Source: Kiritimatiellales bacterium (GTDB lineage Bacteria; Verrucomicrobiota; Kiritimatiellia; Kiritimatiellales; Pontiellaceae). Taken from it: a DNA stretch of 17,843 nucleotides. Shown in pieces: positions 8,099 through 15,709 of this stretch. Made by a program: the position numbers and the translations under genes. The stretch's first letter is position 1; every line of letters begins with the position of its first letter. The stretch covers positions 1 to 17,843 of the forward strand of contig DAOVNC010000016.1 in assembly GCA_030630445.1 (NCBI GenBank), given 5' to 3'. The notes beneath the pieces are model-generated. The model did not search any database, was not told the DNA's origin, and was given only the letters and a program-made list of their open reading frames with translations.

Positions 8099-9392
8099 AC
8101 GTTCATTTATAAAGACCTCGGCCCTCGCGGGCGCGAGCCTGCCGATGTTCAACATTGGCGTGGCAGGCGCTTCGCCCAACGAAAAGCTCAACATGGCCAT
8201 CATTGGCGTGGGAGGACGCGGCAAGGCCAACATCAACGGCGTGAAACACGAAAACATTGTGGCGCTCTGCGATGTGCATGCAGGCAACCTGGCCCAGGCG
8301 GCCAAGCAGTTCCCCAAGGCAAAGACCTATGTGGATTGGAGAAAATGCCTGGAACAAAAAGACATTGATGCGGTCGTCTGCTCCACCACGGATCACACGC
8401 ATGCGTTTGTGGCCATTTGGGCCATGAACCGAGGCATGCATGTCTACTGCGAAAAGCCGCTGGCGAATTCCGTCGAGGAAGCCCGGATGGTGCGCGAGAC
8501 CTACCTGAAGAACAAGGGTCGGCTGGCGACGCAGATGGGCACGCAGATCCATGCGTCGGCAAACTATCGGCGGGTGGTCGAACTCATTCGCAACGGCGCT
8601 ATCGGCAGCGTGACGAGTTGCAAAGTATGGGTTGGTCGGGCACGGAAGACCGAAAGCTACTATCCTGGCGTGACGCCCATTCCGAACGATATTAACTGGG
8701 ATCTGTGGCTCGGCCCGGCTCCGTTCCACCCCTACAACCCGAAATATATCGGAAGCTGTCTGAAGTGGAATCGGTTCTGGGATTTCGGCAATGCGCAGCT
8801 GGGCGATATGGCCAGCCATTTGATCGACCTGCCATACTGGGCCTTGAATCTCCGCTTCCCGACCAGTTGCGAGGCGAAAGGAGAACCGTCGCATTCGGAT
8901 GGGTGCCCACAAAAAATTACGGCCACATGGGAGCACCCCGCCGCGGGCGACCGACCGGCGGTCGAAGTTTCGTGGTACGATGGCGGCTACATGCCGGGCC
9001 TGCCATCGAAAATATTTGATCGGGCCAATCTGGCGAGTAAAGGCATCCTGTTTGCCGGAGACAAGGGCTGGCTGCTGGCCGACTACGGCATGCGGGTGCT
9101 CATGATGAAGGGGGATATGACCCACTTCAACGCACCCGTTGCAGACGAGCTGATTCCGGCCTCGCCGGGGCAGCACCGGGAATGGATCAACGCCTGCAAG
9201 ACCGGTTCGCCAACCCTGTGCAATTTTGACTATTCGGGTGCGCTGATCGAACACAACCTGCTGGGCCATGTCGCCTTCCGGGTCGGGAAGAAAATCGAGT
9301 GGGACGCCAAAAACCTGCGGGCAACCAACTGCCCGGAAGCCGACCCGTTTATCAGGAAAACCTATAGGAAAGGATGGGAACTCAATGGCTAA
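8088..9392 (+). CDS. Tat-exported Gfo/Idh/MocA family oxidoreductase (first of three)
   Basis: A 434-residue NAD(P)-dependent sugar oxidoreductase. The N-terminus has a twin-arginine signal (NRRSFIKTSALAGASLP), so the folded enzyme, probably with its cofactor bound, is predicted to be exported. The Rossmann motif IIGVGGRG is at about residues 37-44, the catalytic-lysine motif CEKPLA near 121-126 and GDMASH at 239-244; the histidine of that last motif is the usual second catalytic position of the family. The C-terminus (DPFIRKTYRKGWEL) is typical of the secreted PVC/Bacteroidota subgroup. It overlaps the upstream DUF1080 stop by 11 bases and its own stop overlaps the next start by 8, so translation is probably coupled. 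Likely role: oxidation of a sugar hydroxyl (C3 by analogy) to feed the DUF1080 protein. The substrate cannot be read from the sequence. Confidence 0.94.
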   Translation: MKNRRSFIKTSALAGASLPMFNIGVAGASPNEKLNMAIIGVGGRGKANINGVKHENIVALCDVHAGNLAQAAKQFPKAKTYVDWRKCLEQKDIDAVVCSTTDHTHAFVAIWAMNRGMHVYCEKPLANSVEEARMVRETYLKNKGRLATQMGTQIHASANYRRVVELIRNGAIGSVTSCKVWVGRARKTESYYPGVTPIPNDINWDLWLGPAPFHPYNPKYIGSCLKWNRFWDFGNAQLGDMASHLIDLPYWALNLRFPTSCEAKGEPSHSDGCPQKITATWEHPAAGDRPAVEVSWYDGGYMPGLPSKIFDRANLASKGILFAGDKGWLLADYGMRVLMMKGDMTHFNAPVADELIPASPGQHREWINACKTGSPTLCNFDYSGALIEHNLLGHVAFRVGKKIEWDAKNLRATNCPEADPFIRKTYRKGWELNG

Positions 9393-10338
9393 TCCATCCA
9401 GACGCCAATTTGTTGCGGCCTCCGCAGCGGTCGCATGCGGGCCTGCCTGCGTCAGCCTAGCCGCCCCGGGCGGACGCCCCCTCAAAAAGGCCCTGATCCA
9501 GGGCATTCCCACCGAGGCCTCGCTGACGCCGTTGAAGGAAGCAGGGTTCGATGGGATCGAGTGCCAGGCATGGAATGCCGCACCTGCCCAGGCCGAGCAG
9601 GGGCGGATGGCCGCCGAAAAGCTGGGCATGAAAATTCATTCCGTCATGCGCGGTTGGGCCAGCTTCAACGATCCCTCCAAGATGGCCGAGGGTATCGCCA
9701 GCATGGAGAAAGCCCTTGAAACGGCCCGGATTCTGGGGGCCGATACGGTGCTGCTGGTTCCCTGCCGCACGGCTGTGAAACCCATTCCGAAACCGTGGGA
9801 ATTCGATATCCGGTTTGACGAAAAGACCGCGCACGTCAGCCAAGTGGTTGCAGGTGACAACGAACCGTTTAGGAAATATATCGAAACACAGAACCAAGCC
9901 ACCGACCTATCGCGCGAAGCCCTCGGAAAGCTCATTCCGGCGGCTGAAAAGAATGGGGTGGTCATTGCGGTCGAAAATGTGTGGAACAACTTCTGGGTCA
10001 AGCCGGATCTGTTTGCCTCGTTTGTGCGTTCATGCAACAGCAAATGGATTCAGGCCTATTTCGACATCGGCAACCACGTCAAATATGCACCGTCCGAAGA
10101 ATGGATACTCACGCTGGGCGACCTGATCGCCAAGTGCCACGTAAAGGACTTCCAGCTCAACCCCAACGGGCAGGGCGGCAAGTTTGTCAACATCCGCGAA
10201 GGCAGTGTCAATTGGCCAGCCGTCATGCAGGCGCTGGATAAAATCAAATATAAAGGATGGATGACCATTGAAGGATCCGGAAAGCTGCCGGTCGCTGAAC
10301 AAGGAAAACGGCTGGACCGAATCATCGCCGGAGAATAG
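9385..10338 (+). CDS. Tat-exported sugar phosphate isomerase/epimerase-like TIM-barrel protein
   Basis: A 317-residue protein of the AP-endonuclease-2-like TIM-barrel family (PF01261). The start at 9385 follows an AAAGGA ribosome site and gives a twin-arginine signal (SRRQFVAASAAVACGPAC); a longer upstream frame would only read through the preceding gene. Metal-site motifs appear in the expected order: VAVENVWNNF (Glu near 196), YFDIGNH (Asp near 225), CHVKDF (His near 250) and MTIEGSG (Glu near 295), so the divalent-metal site looks complete. Despite the family name, members of such operons can be isomerases, epimerases, lyases or hydratases acting on keto-sugars. It lies between two Tat-exported oxidoreductases, overlapping the first by 8 bases and 19 bases before the second, which suggests all three act on one substrate outside the cytoplasm. 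Confidence 0.9.
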   Translation: MANPSRRQFVAASAAVACGPACVSLAAPGGRPLKKALIQGIPTEASLTPLKEAGFDGIECQAWNAAPAQAEQGRMAAEKLGMKIHSVMRGWASFNDPSKMAEGIASMEKALETARILGADTVLLVPCRTAVKPIPKPWEFDIRFDEKTAHVSQVVAGDNEPFRKYIETQNQATDLSREALGKLIPAAEKNGVVIAVENVWNNFWVKPDLFASFVRSCNSKWIQAYFDIGNHVKYAPSEEWILTLGDLIAKCHVKDFQLNPNGQGGKFVNIREGSVNWPAVMQALDKIKYKGWMTIEGSGKLPVAEQGKRLDRIIAGE

Positions 10339-10357
10339 ATTGAAAAGGAAAGGAAGT

Positions 10358-10395
10358 ATGAAAAATAGACGTTCATTTATAAAGACCTCGGCCCT
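10358..10395 (+). repeat. 38-base exact repeat of 8088-8125 encoding the Tat signal start
   Basis: Bases 10358-10395 and 8088-8125 are identical from the ATG onward. The next ~20 bases differ only at synonymous positions, keeping the same 19 residues (MKNRRSFIKTSALAGASLP). Beyond that the two genes diverge strongly. Confidence 0.9.
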
Positions 10396-11680
10396 TGCGG
10401 GAGCGAGTCTTCCGCTCTTTAATATTGGAACTGCTGGTGCCGCGCCTAGCGAAAAGGTGAATCATGCCAGTTTCGGAGCTAACGGCATGGCCTGGTCGGA
10501 TATCAATAGCCTCGCCCGCCACGAACACTTTAATCTTGTGGCTGTTTGCGAGGTGGACGACAGCCGGTTGGGAAAAGTGAAGGAGGCCTTTCCCAAGGCG
10601 AGAATCTATAAGGACTGGCGCATCCTGCTGGAAAAGGAGCACAAGAATCTTGACTCCGTAAACGTTTCGACGCCCGACCACATGCACGCGCCCATCGCCG
10701 TGACGGCCATGAAGCTTGGCCTGCCCGTCTACGGACAAAAGCCGCTCGCCCAAACCCTGTATGAAACTCGGCGCATGATGCAGGTTGCCAAAGAGACCGG
10801 TGTCGTCACGCAAATGGGTATCCAGCTTTCGTCGAGCACGTATGAGCGGCTGGCGGTTCGGATGATCCAGGACGGCATCATCGGAAAGATAAAGGAAGTG
10901 CACATATTCAGCAACAAGACGTGGGGTGATCCCAATCCGCGGCCGGATCGAAGCGACCCGGTTCCCGAATCACTCGACTGGGAACTGTGGTGCGGAACCC
11001 GTCCGAAGCCTTCCTACATCAATGGATACTACCACCCTGGGCAGTGGCGCAAGCGGCTCGACTATGGAACCGGAACGCTGGGCGACATGGGTTGCCATAT
11101 CTACAGCCCCATGTTCGGCGCGCTCGGGTTCAGGGCGCCGCTCGCCGTCCGGTCCGTAGGCGGAACTCCGAATGAATACAACTGGGCCGTCAACGAACAG
11201 CTCGAATATATTTTCCCGCAAACCAAATACACCGCCGGGAAGACCACGAAGGTGACTTGGTATGACGGGTCGCTTCGTCCTCCGCAGGAGATTCGCGAAC
11301 AGGTTGGCGGAAATATCCCCGCTCAGGGTTCTGTCTTCGTGGGCACAAAAGGGGCGTTGCTGGCACCGCATAGCGGTTTGCCAAAGCCCTATCCGCTCGA
11401 AGATTTCGAGGGCTACCGCTATCCAAAATTCCCGGCGCGCCACCACTACAAGGACTTCATCAACGCCGTGCGCGGCGAGGACATAAAGCCCATTGCCGAT
11501 TTTTATGAATATGGCGGACCGCTGACGGAAACCGTCCTGCTCGGCGGCCTCGCCTCGCGTTTCCCAAATGAAGTTTTGAAGTGGGATGCAAAAAAACTAC
11601 GTTTCACGAACAATAATGCCGCAAACGAATTCATCCGGTGCGACTACCGCAAGGGCTGGGAAGTGGACGGCTTGTCATGA
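10358..11680 (+). CDS. Tat-exported Gfo/Idh/MocA family oxidoreductase (second of three), QKP variant
   Basis: A 440-residue paralogue of the product at 8088. The start at 10358 is chosen because AGGAAAGGAAG precedes it and the twin-arginine signal NRRSFIKTSALAGASLP begins at once; an open frame reaches 30 codons further back into the previous gene without merit. The nucleotide motif is SFGANGMAWSD, a weakened GxGxxG form. The catalytic motif is GQKPLA (Gln127-Lys128-Pro129) in place of the usual EKP: the lysine is kept and Glu is replaced by Gln, a variant also known in secreted members of this family. GDMGCH is at 242-247. The first 38 bases of the coding region are identical to those of the gene at 8088, although the proteins diverge afterwards. 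It overlaps the next gene by ATGA. Two exported dehydrogenases in one operon may act on different positions or as an oxidise/reduce pair. Confidence 0.93.
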   Translation: MKNRRSFIKTSALAGASLPLFNIGTAGAAPSEKVNHASFGANGMAWSDINSLARHEHFNLVAVCEVDDSRLGKVKEAFPKARIYKDWRILLEKEHKNLDSVNVSTPDHMHAPIAVTAMKLGLPVYGQKPLAQTLYETRRMMQVAKETGVVTQMGIQLSSSTYERLAVRMIQDGIIGKIKEVHIFSNKTWGDPNPRPDRSDPVPESLDWELWCGTRPKPSYINGYYHPGQWRKRLDYGTGTLGDMGCHIYSPMFGALGFRAPLAVRSVGGTPNEYNWAVNEQLEYIFPQTKYTAGKTTKVTWYDGSLRPPQEIREQVGGNIPAQGSVFVGTKGALLAPHSGLPKPYPLEDFEGYRYPKFPARHHYKDFINAVRGEDIKPIADFYEYGGPLTETVLLGGLASRFPNEVLKWDAKKLRFTNNNAANEFIRCDYRKGWEVDGLS

Positions 11681-12627
11681 TTCGGGTTGGCGTAGTAGGG
11701 CTGGGTTTCATGGGCGGCGTCCACCTGCGGAACTGGCAGGCGATCGACGGCGCGGACGTCGTGGCCGTTTGCGATGCCAACCCCATAACGGGCACGGCCA
11801 AGCAGGGCAATATCGATGCAAGCTCCGATCAACTCGATCTTGAGGGCGTGGCCATCTATACCGACGTCGCCGAAATGCTTGCCAGCGAAAACCTCGATGT
11901 GGTTTCCATTGCGCTCCCAACGCATCTGCACAAGGCCGTTTCCATCCAGGCCCTGGAAGCAGGAGTGCATGTGCTGTGCGAAAAGCCGATGGCGCTCAAT
12001 GTGGAAGATTGCGATGCCATGATTGCGGCGGCCTCCGAGGCAGGCAAGCATTTGATGGTGGCCCACTGCATTCGCTTTTGGCCGGAATATGCCTGGGCAA
12101 AGAAAGCGGTGGATAGCGGCGAATACGGCAAAGTGCTTGCCGCCGATTTTTCGCGGTTGACTTCTGCGCCAGCGTGGGACGACGATAGCTGGCTTGCCGA
12201 TCCGGCGAAGAGCGGGGGCATAGCCTTGGATCTGCATATCCACGACCTCGATTTTATCCAATATCTTTTTGGCATGCCGTCGGGCATCCGTTCGGTGGGT
12301 ACCGGGCATGTTCAAACGCAGGTTGATTATGACGATGGACGCGCCATCACCGCGACCGCCAGCTGGGCGATGCCAAAATCCTTCGGCTTCCAGATGGCCT
12401 TCAAGATCATGCTCGAAACGGCGGCGCTGGTTTTTGATGGATCCGCGCTGAAGGTCTATCCTGCCGAAGGCGAACCCTTCGCGCCGGAGCTCGCCGAGGG
12501 CGATGGGTACAAAGGCGAAATTGAATACTTTGCCGGTCTGTTGGCCGGAACAAACACGGAAATAGTCATCCCGCCGGAGCAGGCGCGCGAATCGGTGCGG
12601 ATGGCCTTGGAGACGATAAAACGATGA
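11677..12627 (+). CDS. Cytoplasmic Gfo/Idh/MocA family oxidoreductase (third of three)
   Basis: A 316-residue protein without a signal peptide, shorter than the two exported paralogues and closer to classical inositol-dehydrogenase-like enzymes. The start at 11677 overlaps the previous stop as ATGA and opens straight into the Rossmann fold MIRVGVVGLGFMG (GxGxxG intact); a longer frame from 11638 would add 13 residues read from the preceding gene. CEKPMA at 101-106 carries the catalytic lysine, and LDLHIHDLDF near 183-192 carries the His/Asp expected of the catalytic site. The C-terminus PEQARESVRMALETIKR is typical of the family. Being cytoplasmic, it can use the free NAD(P) pool. The simplest role is to oxidise or re-reduce the sugar brought in by the permease encoded two genes downstream. 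Its own stop overlaps the next start by ATGA. Confidence 0.93.
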   Translation: MIRVGVVGLGFMGGVHLRNWQAIDGADVVAVCDANPITGTAKQGNIDASSDQLDLEGVAIYTDVAEMLASENLDVVSIALPTHLHKAVSIQALEAGVHVLCEKPMALNVEDCDAMIAAASEAGKHLMVAHCIRFWPEYAWAKKAVDSGEYGKVLAADFSRLTSAPAWDDDSWLADPAKSGGIALDLHIHDLDFIQYLFGMPSGIRSVGTGHVQTQVDYDDGRAITATASWAMPKSFGFQMAFKIMLETAALVFDGSALKVYPAEGEPFAPELAEGDGYKGEIEYFAGLLAGTNTEIVIPPEQARESVRMALETIKR

Positions 12628-13412
12628 AGCAATCAATCGGTATTTGCAGCTGGTCGTTAAACAACGATCTTTCACTCGTCCAGCAAACGATGCTCGATGC
12701 GGACGTGTCGCACCTCCATTTGGAAGTCGCCGCCATCGATGCCTTTCGCGAGGCCATCGCGCAAAATGGATGGACCATCTCCTGCACCATGGTCGGCTTC
12801 CCGCAGGAGGATTATTCCACGCTCGACCACATCCGCGAAACCGGAGGAATCATGCCGGACGACTGCTGGGCAACCAACCGCGCCATTGTGCTCGACGCCA
12901 TCGTCAGAACCACCGAAGCGGGCGTTGGACTGCTCTCCTTCCACGCCGGATTCATCGACCATAATGATGCCGAAGGCTACCAAAAGTTCTGCGTCCGTAT
13001 AAAGGAGCTGGCCGATGCCGCACAGGAAAAGGAGGTTGTGCTGTTGATGGAGACCGGGCAGGAAACCGCGCAGGATCTGCGAAGCTGTCTGGAAGAGCTC
13101 GACCATCCGGCGCTGGGTGTCAACTTCGATCCCGCCAACATGATCCTCTATGGCAAAGGCGATCCCATCGAAGCCGTCAAAACGCTGGCGCCATGGATCA
13201 AGCATGTGCATATCAAAGACGCAACCGCCAGCAACACAGCGGGCGAGTGGGGCGCGGAAGTGCCGTGGGGCGACGGCGAAGTGGATGGCGGAATGTTTCT
13301 CCAGACATTGGACGAAATCGGTTTTTCAGGTACGTTGGCGATCGAACGCGAAGCGGGCGACGCCCGCGCGGACGACATTAAATTGGCGGTGAAACGTCTA
13401 GGGGAGAGTTAA
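12624..13412 (+). CDS. Cytoplasmic sugar phosphate isomerase/epimerase-like TIM-barrel protein
   Basis: A 262-residue protein of the AP-endonuclease-2-like TIM-barrel family, with no signal peptide. It opens IGICSWSLNND, a common start in this family. Metal-site residues are visible in order: LLMETGQE (Glu near 143), VNFDPANM (Asp near 167), KHVHIKDA (His near 194-196) and AIEREAGD (Glu near 240). An acidic/tryptophan loop (GEWGAEVPWGDGEV) sits between the third and fourth. It is translationally coupled to the preceding oxidoreductase by ATGA overlap, so the pair forms a cytoplasmic counterpart of the exported oxidoreductase + TIM-barrel pair earlier in the operon. It could isomerise, epimerise or cleave a keto-sugar; the exact reaction cannot be assigned. 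Confidence 0.92.
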   Translation: MKQSIGICSWSLNNDLSLVQQTMLDADVSHLHLEVAAIDAFREAIAQNGWTISCTMVGFPQEDYSTLDHIRETGGIMPDDCWATNRAIVLDAIVRTTEAGVGLLSFHAGFIDHNDAEGYQKFCVRIKELADAAQEKEVVLLMETGQETAQDLRSCLEELDHPALGVNFDPANMILYGKGDPIEAVKTLAPWIKHVHIKDATASNTAGEWGAEVPWGDGEVDGGMFLQTLDEIGFSGTLAIEREAGDARADDIKLAVKRLGES

Positions 13413-13415
13413 GAA

Positions 13416-14669
13416 ATGAGCGAAGAAAAAAAACAGGGTTTTATTGGCGCACGACTATCGATCATGATGTTTCTCCAGTTTTTTATCTGGGGTGCGTGGT
13501 TCGTAACCTTGGGAACCTACTTGTCTAAAGGGCTTGGACTTGATGGAGCGCAAATTGGCGACGCCTACAGCACCATGCCTTGGGGCGCGGTGATTGCCCC
13601 CTTTATTGTGGGCATGATTGCCGACCGTTTTTTCTCGGCCCAGAAAGTCATGGCCTTCATGCACATTGTGGGTGGCGGTATCCTTTTCTATGCCTCTACG
13701 ATCACCAATTTTACCATCCTTTTCTGGGTATTGATCGCCTATGCCATCTGCTACAACCCCACGTTGAGCCTCGTCAACGCCATCTCCTTCAGCAAAATGG
13801 ACAACCCGGAAAAACAGTTCCCGGCCATCCGTGTGTTCGGTACGGCGGGATGGATCGTTGCGGGTCTACTCATCGGCTTCATGAAGATAGAGGATCAAAA
13901 CCTACCCATGAAAATTGCGGCCGTCTCCTCCTTCCTGCTAGGCATCTATTCGCTCTTCCTTCCCGACACGCCACCCAAGTCGCTGGGCCACAAGGTTACC
14001 ATCAGCGATGTGCTTGGCCTCGAAACCCTGAAGCTGATGAAGAACCGCTCGTTTGCCGTCTTCGCCATTGGCTCCACGCTCATTTGCATCCCCCTGGCAT
14101 TCTACTACAACTTCACCAACATGTTCCTGAACGATGTCGGCGTGGTCAATGCCGCAGGAAAAATGACCATGGGCCAGATGTCCGAGGTGGTCTTCATGAT
14201 TGTGATGCCCTTCTTCTTCGCTCGCCTCGGGGTTAAGAAAATGCTGCTCATCGGCATGTTCGCCTGGGTGGGCCGCTACCTGCTCTTCGCATTCGGTAGC
14301 CCCGATTCGCTGATATGGATGTACTACATCGGCATCCTGCTACACGGCATCTGCTACGACTTCTTTTTCGTCACCGGCCAGATCTATGTGGACAACACCG
14401 CGCCCAAGGCCATCCAGGCCCAGGCACAGGGTTTCATCGCCCTCATTACCTACGGGATCGGCATGGTCGTTGGCGCCAAGCTCTCTGGTCAGGTCGTGAA
14501 GCACTTCACCACCGAGACCACCACCGCCGAAGAAGTCGTCGAAAGCGTCGTGGCCTGGCAGCAAATATGGCTCGTTCCAGCGCTCCTCGCCGGTGCGATC
14601 CTTGTCCTCTTCGCCATTCTCTTCAAGGATCCAAAAAAAGAGACAGCTCCCATCGATCCCGTGGAATGA
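13416..14669 (+). CDS. MFS permease of the nucleoside:H+ symporter (NupG-like) family
   Basis: A 417-residue inner-membrane transporter with about 12 hydrophobic segments and a short acidic C-terminal tail. The start is 3 bases after the previous stop, with GGGGAGAG 7 bases before the ATG. From memory, the pattern follows E. coli NupG closely: FLQFFIWGAWFVTLGTYL in helix 1, YNPTLSLVNAISF in the first half, QMSEVVFMIVMPFF with GRYLLFAFGSP in the second half, and DFFFVTGQIYVD followed by AQAQGF near the end. NupG carries nucleosides, but relatives in PVC bacteria and Bacteroidota sit in sugar-use operons. As last gene of this operon it most likely imports the sugar or keto-sugar produced by the exported enzymes. 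Substrate is inference from context. Confidence 0.92.
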   Translation: MSEEKKQGFIGARLSIMMFLQFFIWGAWFVTLGTYLSKGLGLDGAQIGDAYSTMPWGAVIAPFIVGMIADRFFSAQKVMAFMHIVGGGILFYASTITNFTILFWVLIAYAICYNPTLSLVNAISFSKMDNPEKQFPAIRVFGTAGWIVAGLLIGFMKIEDQNLPMKIAAVSSFLLGIYSLFLPDTPPKSLGHKVTISDVLGLETLKLMKNRSFAVFAIGSTLICIPLAFYYNFTNMFLNDVGVVNAAGKMTMGQMSEVVFMIVMPFFFARLGVKKMLLIGMFAWVGRYLLFAFGSPDSLIWMYYIGILLHGICYDFFFVTGQIYVDNTAPKAIQAQAQGFIALITYGIGMVVGAKLSGQVVKHFTTETTTAEEVVESVVAWQQIWLVPALLAGAILVLFAILFKDPKKETAPIDPVE

Positions 14670-14727
14670 GGCCGCACTCGTGGAGCATGAGGTACTGTCC
14701 GACATCACTCTCCACTTTGTTGCGAGT

Positions 14728-14757
14728 GAACTACATAGAGAGTCTTCTTTGTAGTTC
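14728..14757. repeat. Inverted repeat with 8-base perfect arms
   Basis: GAACTACA (14728-14735) and TGTAGTTC (14750-14757) flank a 14-base spacer. No T-run follows on either strand, so it is not a standard intrinsic terminator. It begins 59 bases after the permease stop and could still stabilise or end the operon transcript, or belong to an interspersed repeat. Confidence 0.5.
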
Positions 14758-15071
14758 CGTCGTAACGAAGCGGAGACGGCGCAACGGTGACGGACAACGG
14801 CAACACCCGTGTAACGTTCATGTGCCGCGAAGGTCGCTCCTTGGACCTGCTGTTGGAAAGGCCGTAATGCCGTGGTTTTTTCGGCGGAAACAATTTTCCA
14901 CTTTCCGACGGGGCGGCAAACAATCCATATCCCGCCTGTTGGGTAGAGCGGTTTGGGGCTGGTTGGTTTTGTTAAAATACCCATCCAATATAGCTTGATA
15001 ATCCCGATGAAAGAGAGGACGTTCCGGGCGTTCTTCTTAGGTGTGTACCTTTCTTCAAGTTGATTGAATTT

Positions 15072-15077
15072 GGAGGG
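15072..15077 (+). promoter_or_regulatory. Shine-Dalgarno that selects the sigma-factor start
   Basis: GGAGGG ends 8 bases before the ATG at 15086. A GTG at 15077 in the same frame overlaps this site and would leave it unusable, so the ATG is preferred. Confidence 0.75.
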
Positions 15078-15085
15078 TGCTGGTT

Positions 15086-15685
15086 ATGGATGGAGCGGTG
15101 AAACAGAAAAAAGTTGATCCGGAAACCGTACACGAGATCACGCGTATCCTCGGGTCAAAAAAACTTGAGGGACCGGAAGCCACCTCCGCATTGATACCTC
15201 ATGTCTATGACGAACTCCGGCGATTGGCAAGTTATCGACTGGCTCAGGAGCACCCAGGGCAGACCCTGCAGGCCACCGCCTTGGTCAACGAAGCCTACCT
15301 CCGGTTGGTCAAGGATTCGGATGCCCACTGGGAAAACAAGCGCCACTTTTTTCTGGCCGCCGCAGAGGCCATGCGCCGCATCCTCATCGAAAACGCCCGC
15401 CGCAAGAACTGCCGGAAACGCGGCGGCGACTGGCGTCGTACCGAAATGGATGTGGATGCGATCGGAGCCCCCGAGCTAACGGAAGAGGTGCTTCAGATCC
15501 ACGAGGTATTGGATCAATTTGCCGAGGAGGATCCCGAAAGTGCGGAGTTGGTCAAGCTGCGCTTCTTTGCCGGGCTCACCCAGCAGCAATGCGCCGACAT
15601 CTTGGGAATCTCCAAGCGCACCGCCGACAACCGCTGGGCCTTTGCCCGCGCCTGGCTCTTCCGTGCCATCCATGATGAGGAATAA
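15086..15685 (+). CDS. ECF-type RNA polymerase sigma factor (PF07638 / TIGR02999-like)
   Basis: A 199-residue sigma-70-family factor of the ECF-like group abundant in Planctomycetota, Acidobacteriota and other PVC lineages. Region 2 is about residues 27-100: LIPHVYDELRRLASYRL, then ATALVNEAYLRLV and KRHFFLAAAEAMRRILIE, all diagnostic of PF07638. A basic linker (RRKNCRKRGGDWRR) leads to region 4 (about 125-195), where GLTQQQCADILGISKRTADN forms the -35-recognition helix-turn-helix. There is no adjacent anti-sigma gene, which is common in this group. It is followed by two REP-like hairpins and a terminator, so it is probably monocistronic. It converges on the secreted HAF-repeat gene. Its regulon cannot be read from the window. 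Confidence 0.95.
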   Translation: MDGAVKQKKVDPETVHEITRILGSKKLEGPEATSALIPHVYDELRRLASYRLAQEHPGQTLQATALVNEAYLRLVKDSDAHWENKRHFFLAAAEAMRRILIENARRKNCRKRGGDWRRTEMDVDAIGAPELTEEVLQIHEVLDQFAEEDPESAELVKLRFFAGLTQQQCADILGISKRTADNRWAFARAWLFRAIHDEE

Positions 15686-15709
15686 AGGGTTCTTTCCGTG
15701 TTGTCCAGA

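Larger units (their letters stand above)
14670..15085. other. 416-base non-coding gap with several dyad symmetries; possible repeat relic
   Basis: No credible gene is seen. Short open frames exist on both strands (for example minus-strand 14705-14923) but lack ribosome sites and family resemblance. Two hairpins stand out: GAACTACA/TGTAGTTC (arms 14728-14735 and 14750-14757) and an imperfect CGGCGGAAA/TTTCCGACG (arms 14882-14890 and 14902-14910, 8 of 9 paired). A clear Rho-independent terminator for the seven-gene operon is not visible. The sigma-factor promoter must lie at the right end, but no convincing -35/-10 pair was found. Confidence 0.5.

Noticed and set aside
8103..9629. A 508-codon open frame on the minus strand
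   Set aside because: It lies opposite the first exported oxidoreductase, whose sense strand has clear family motifs. The antisense product has no recognisable domain, and long antisense frames are common at this base composition.
11644..12675. A 343-codon minus-strand open frame
   Set aside because: Shadow of the cytoplasmic oxidoreductase; no ribosome site and no family resemblance.
14705..14923. 72-codon minus-strand frame in the post-operon spacer
   Set aside because: No ribosome binding site, basic/serine-rich composition and no family resemblance; kept only as part of the spacer description.
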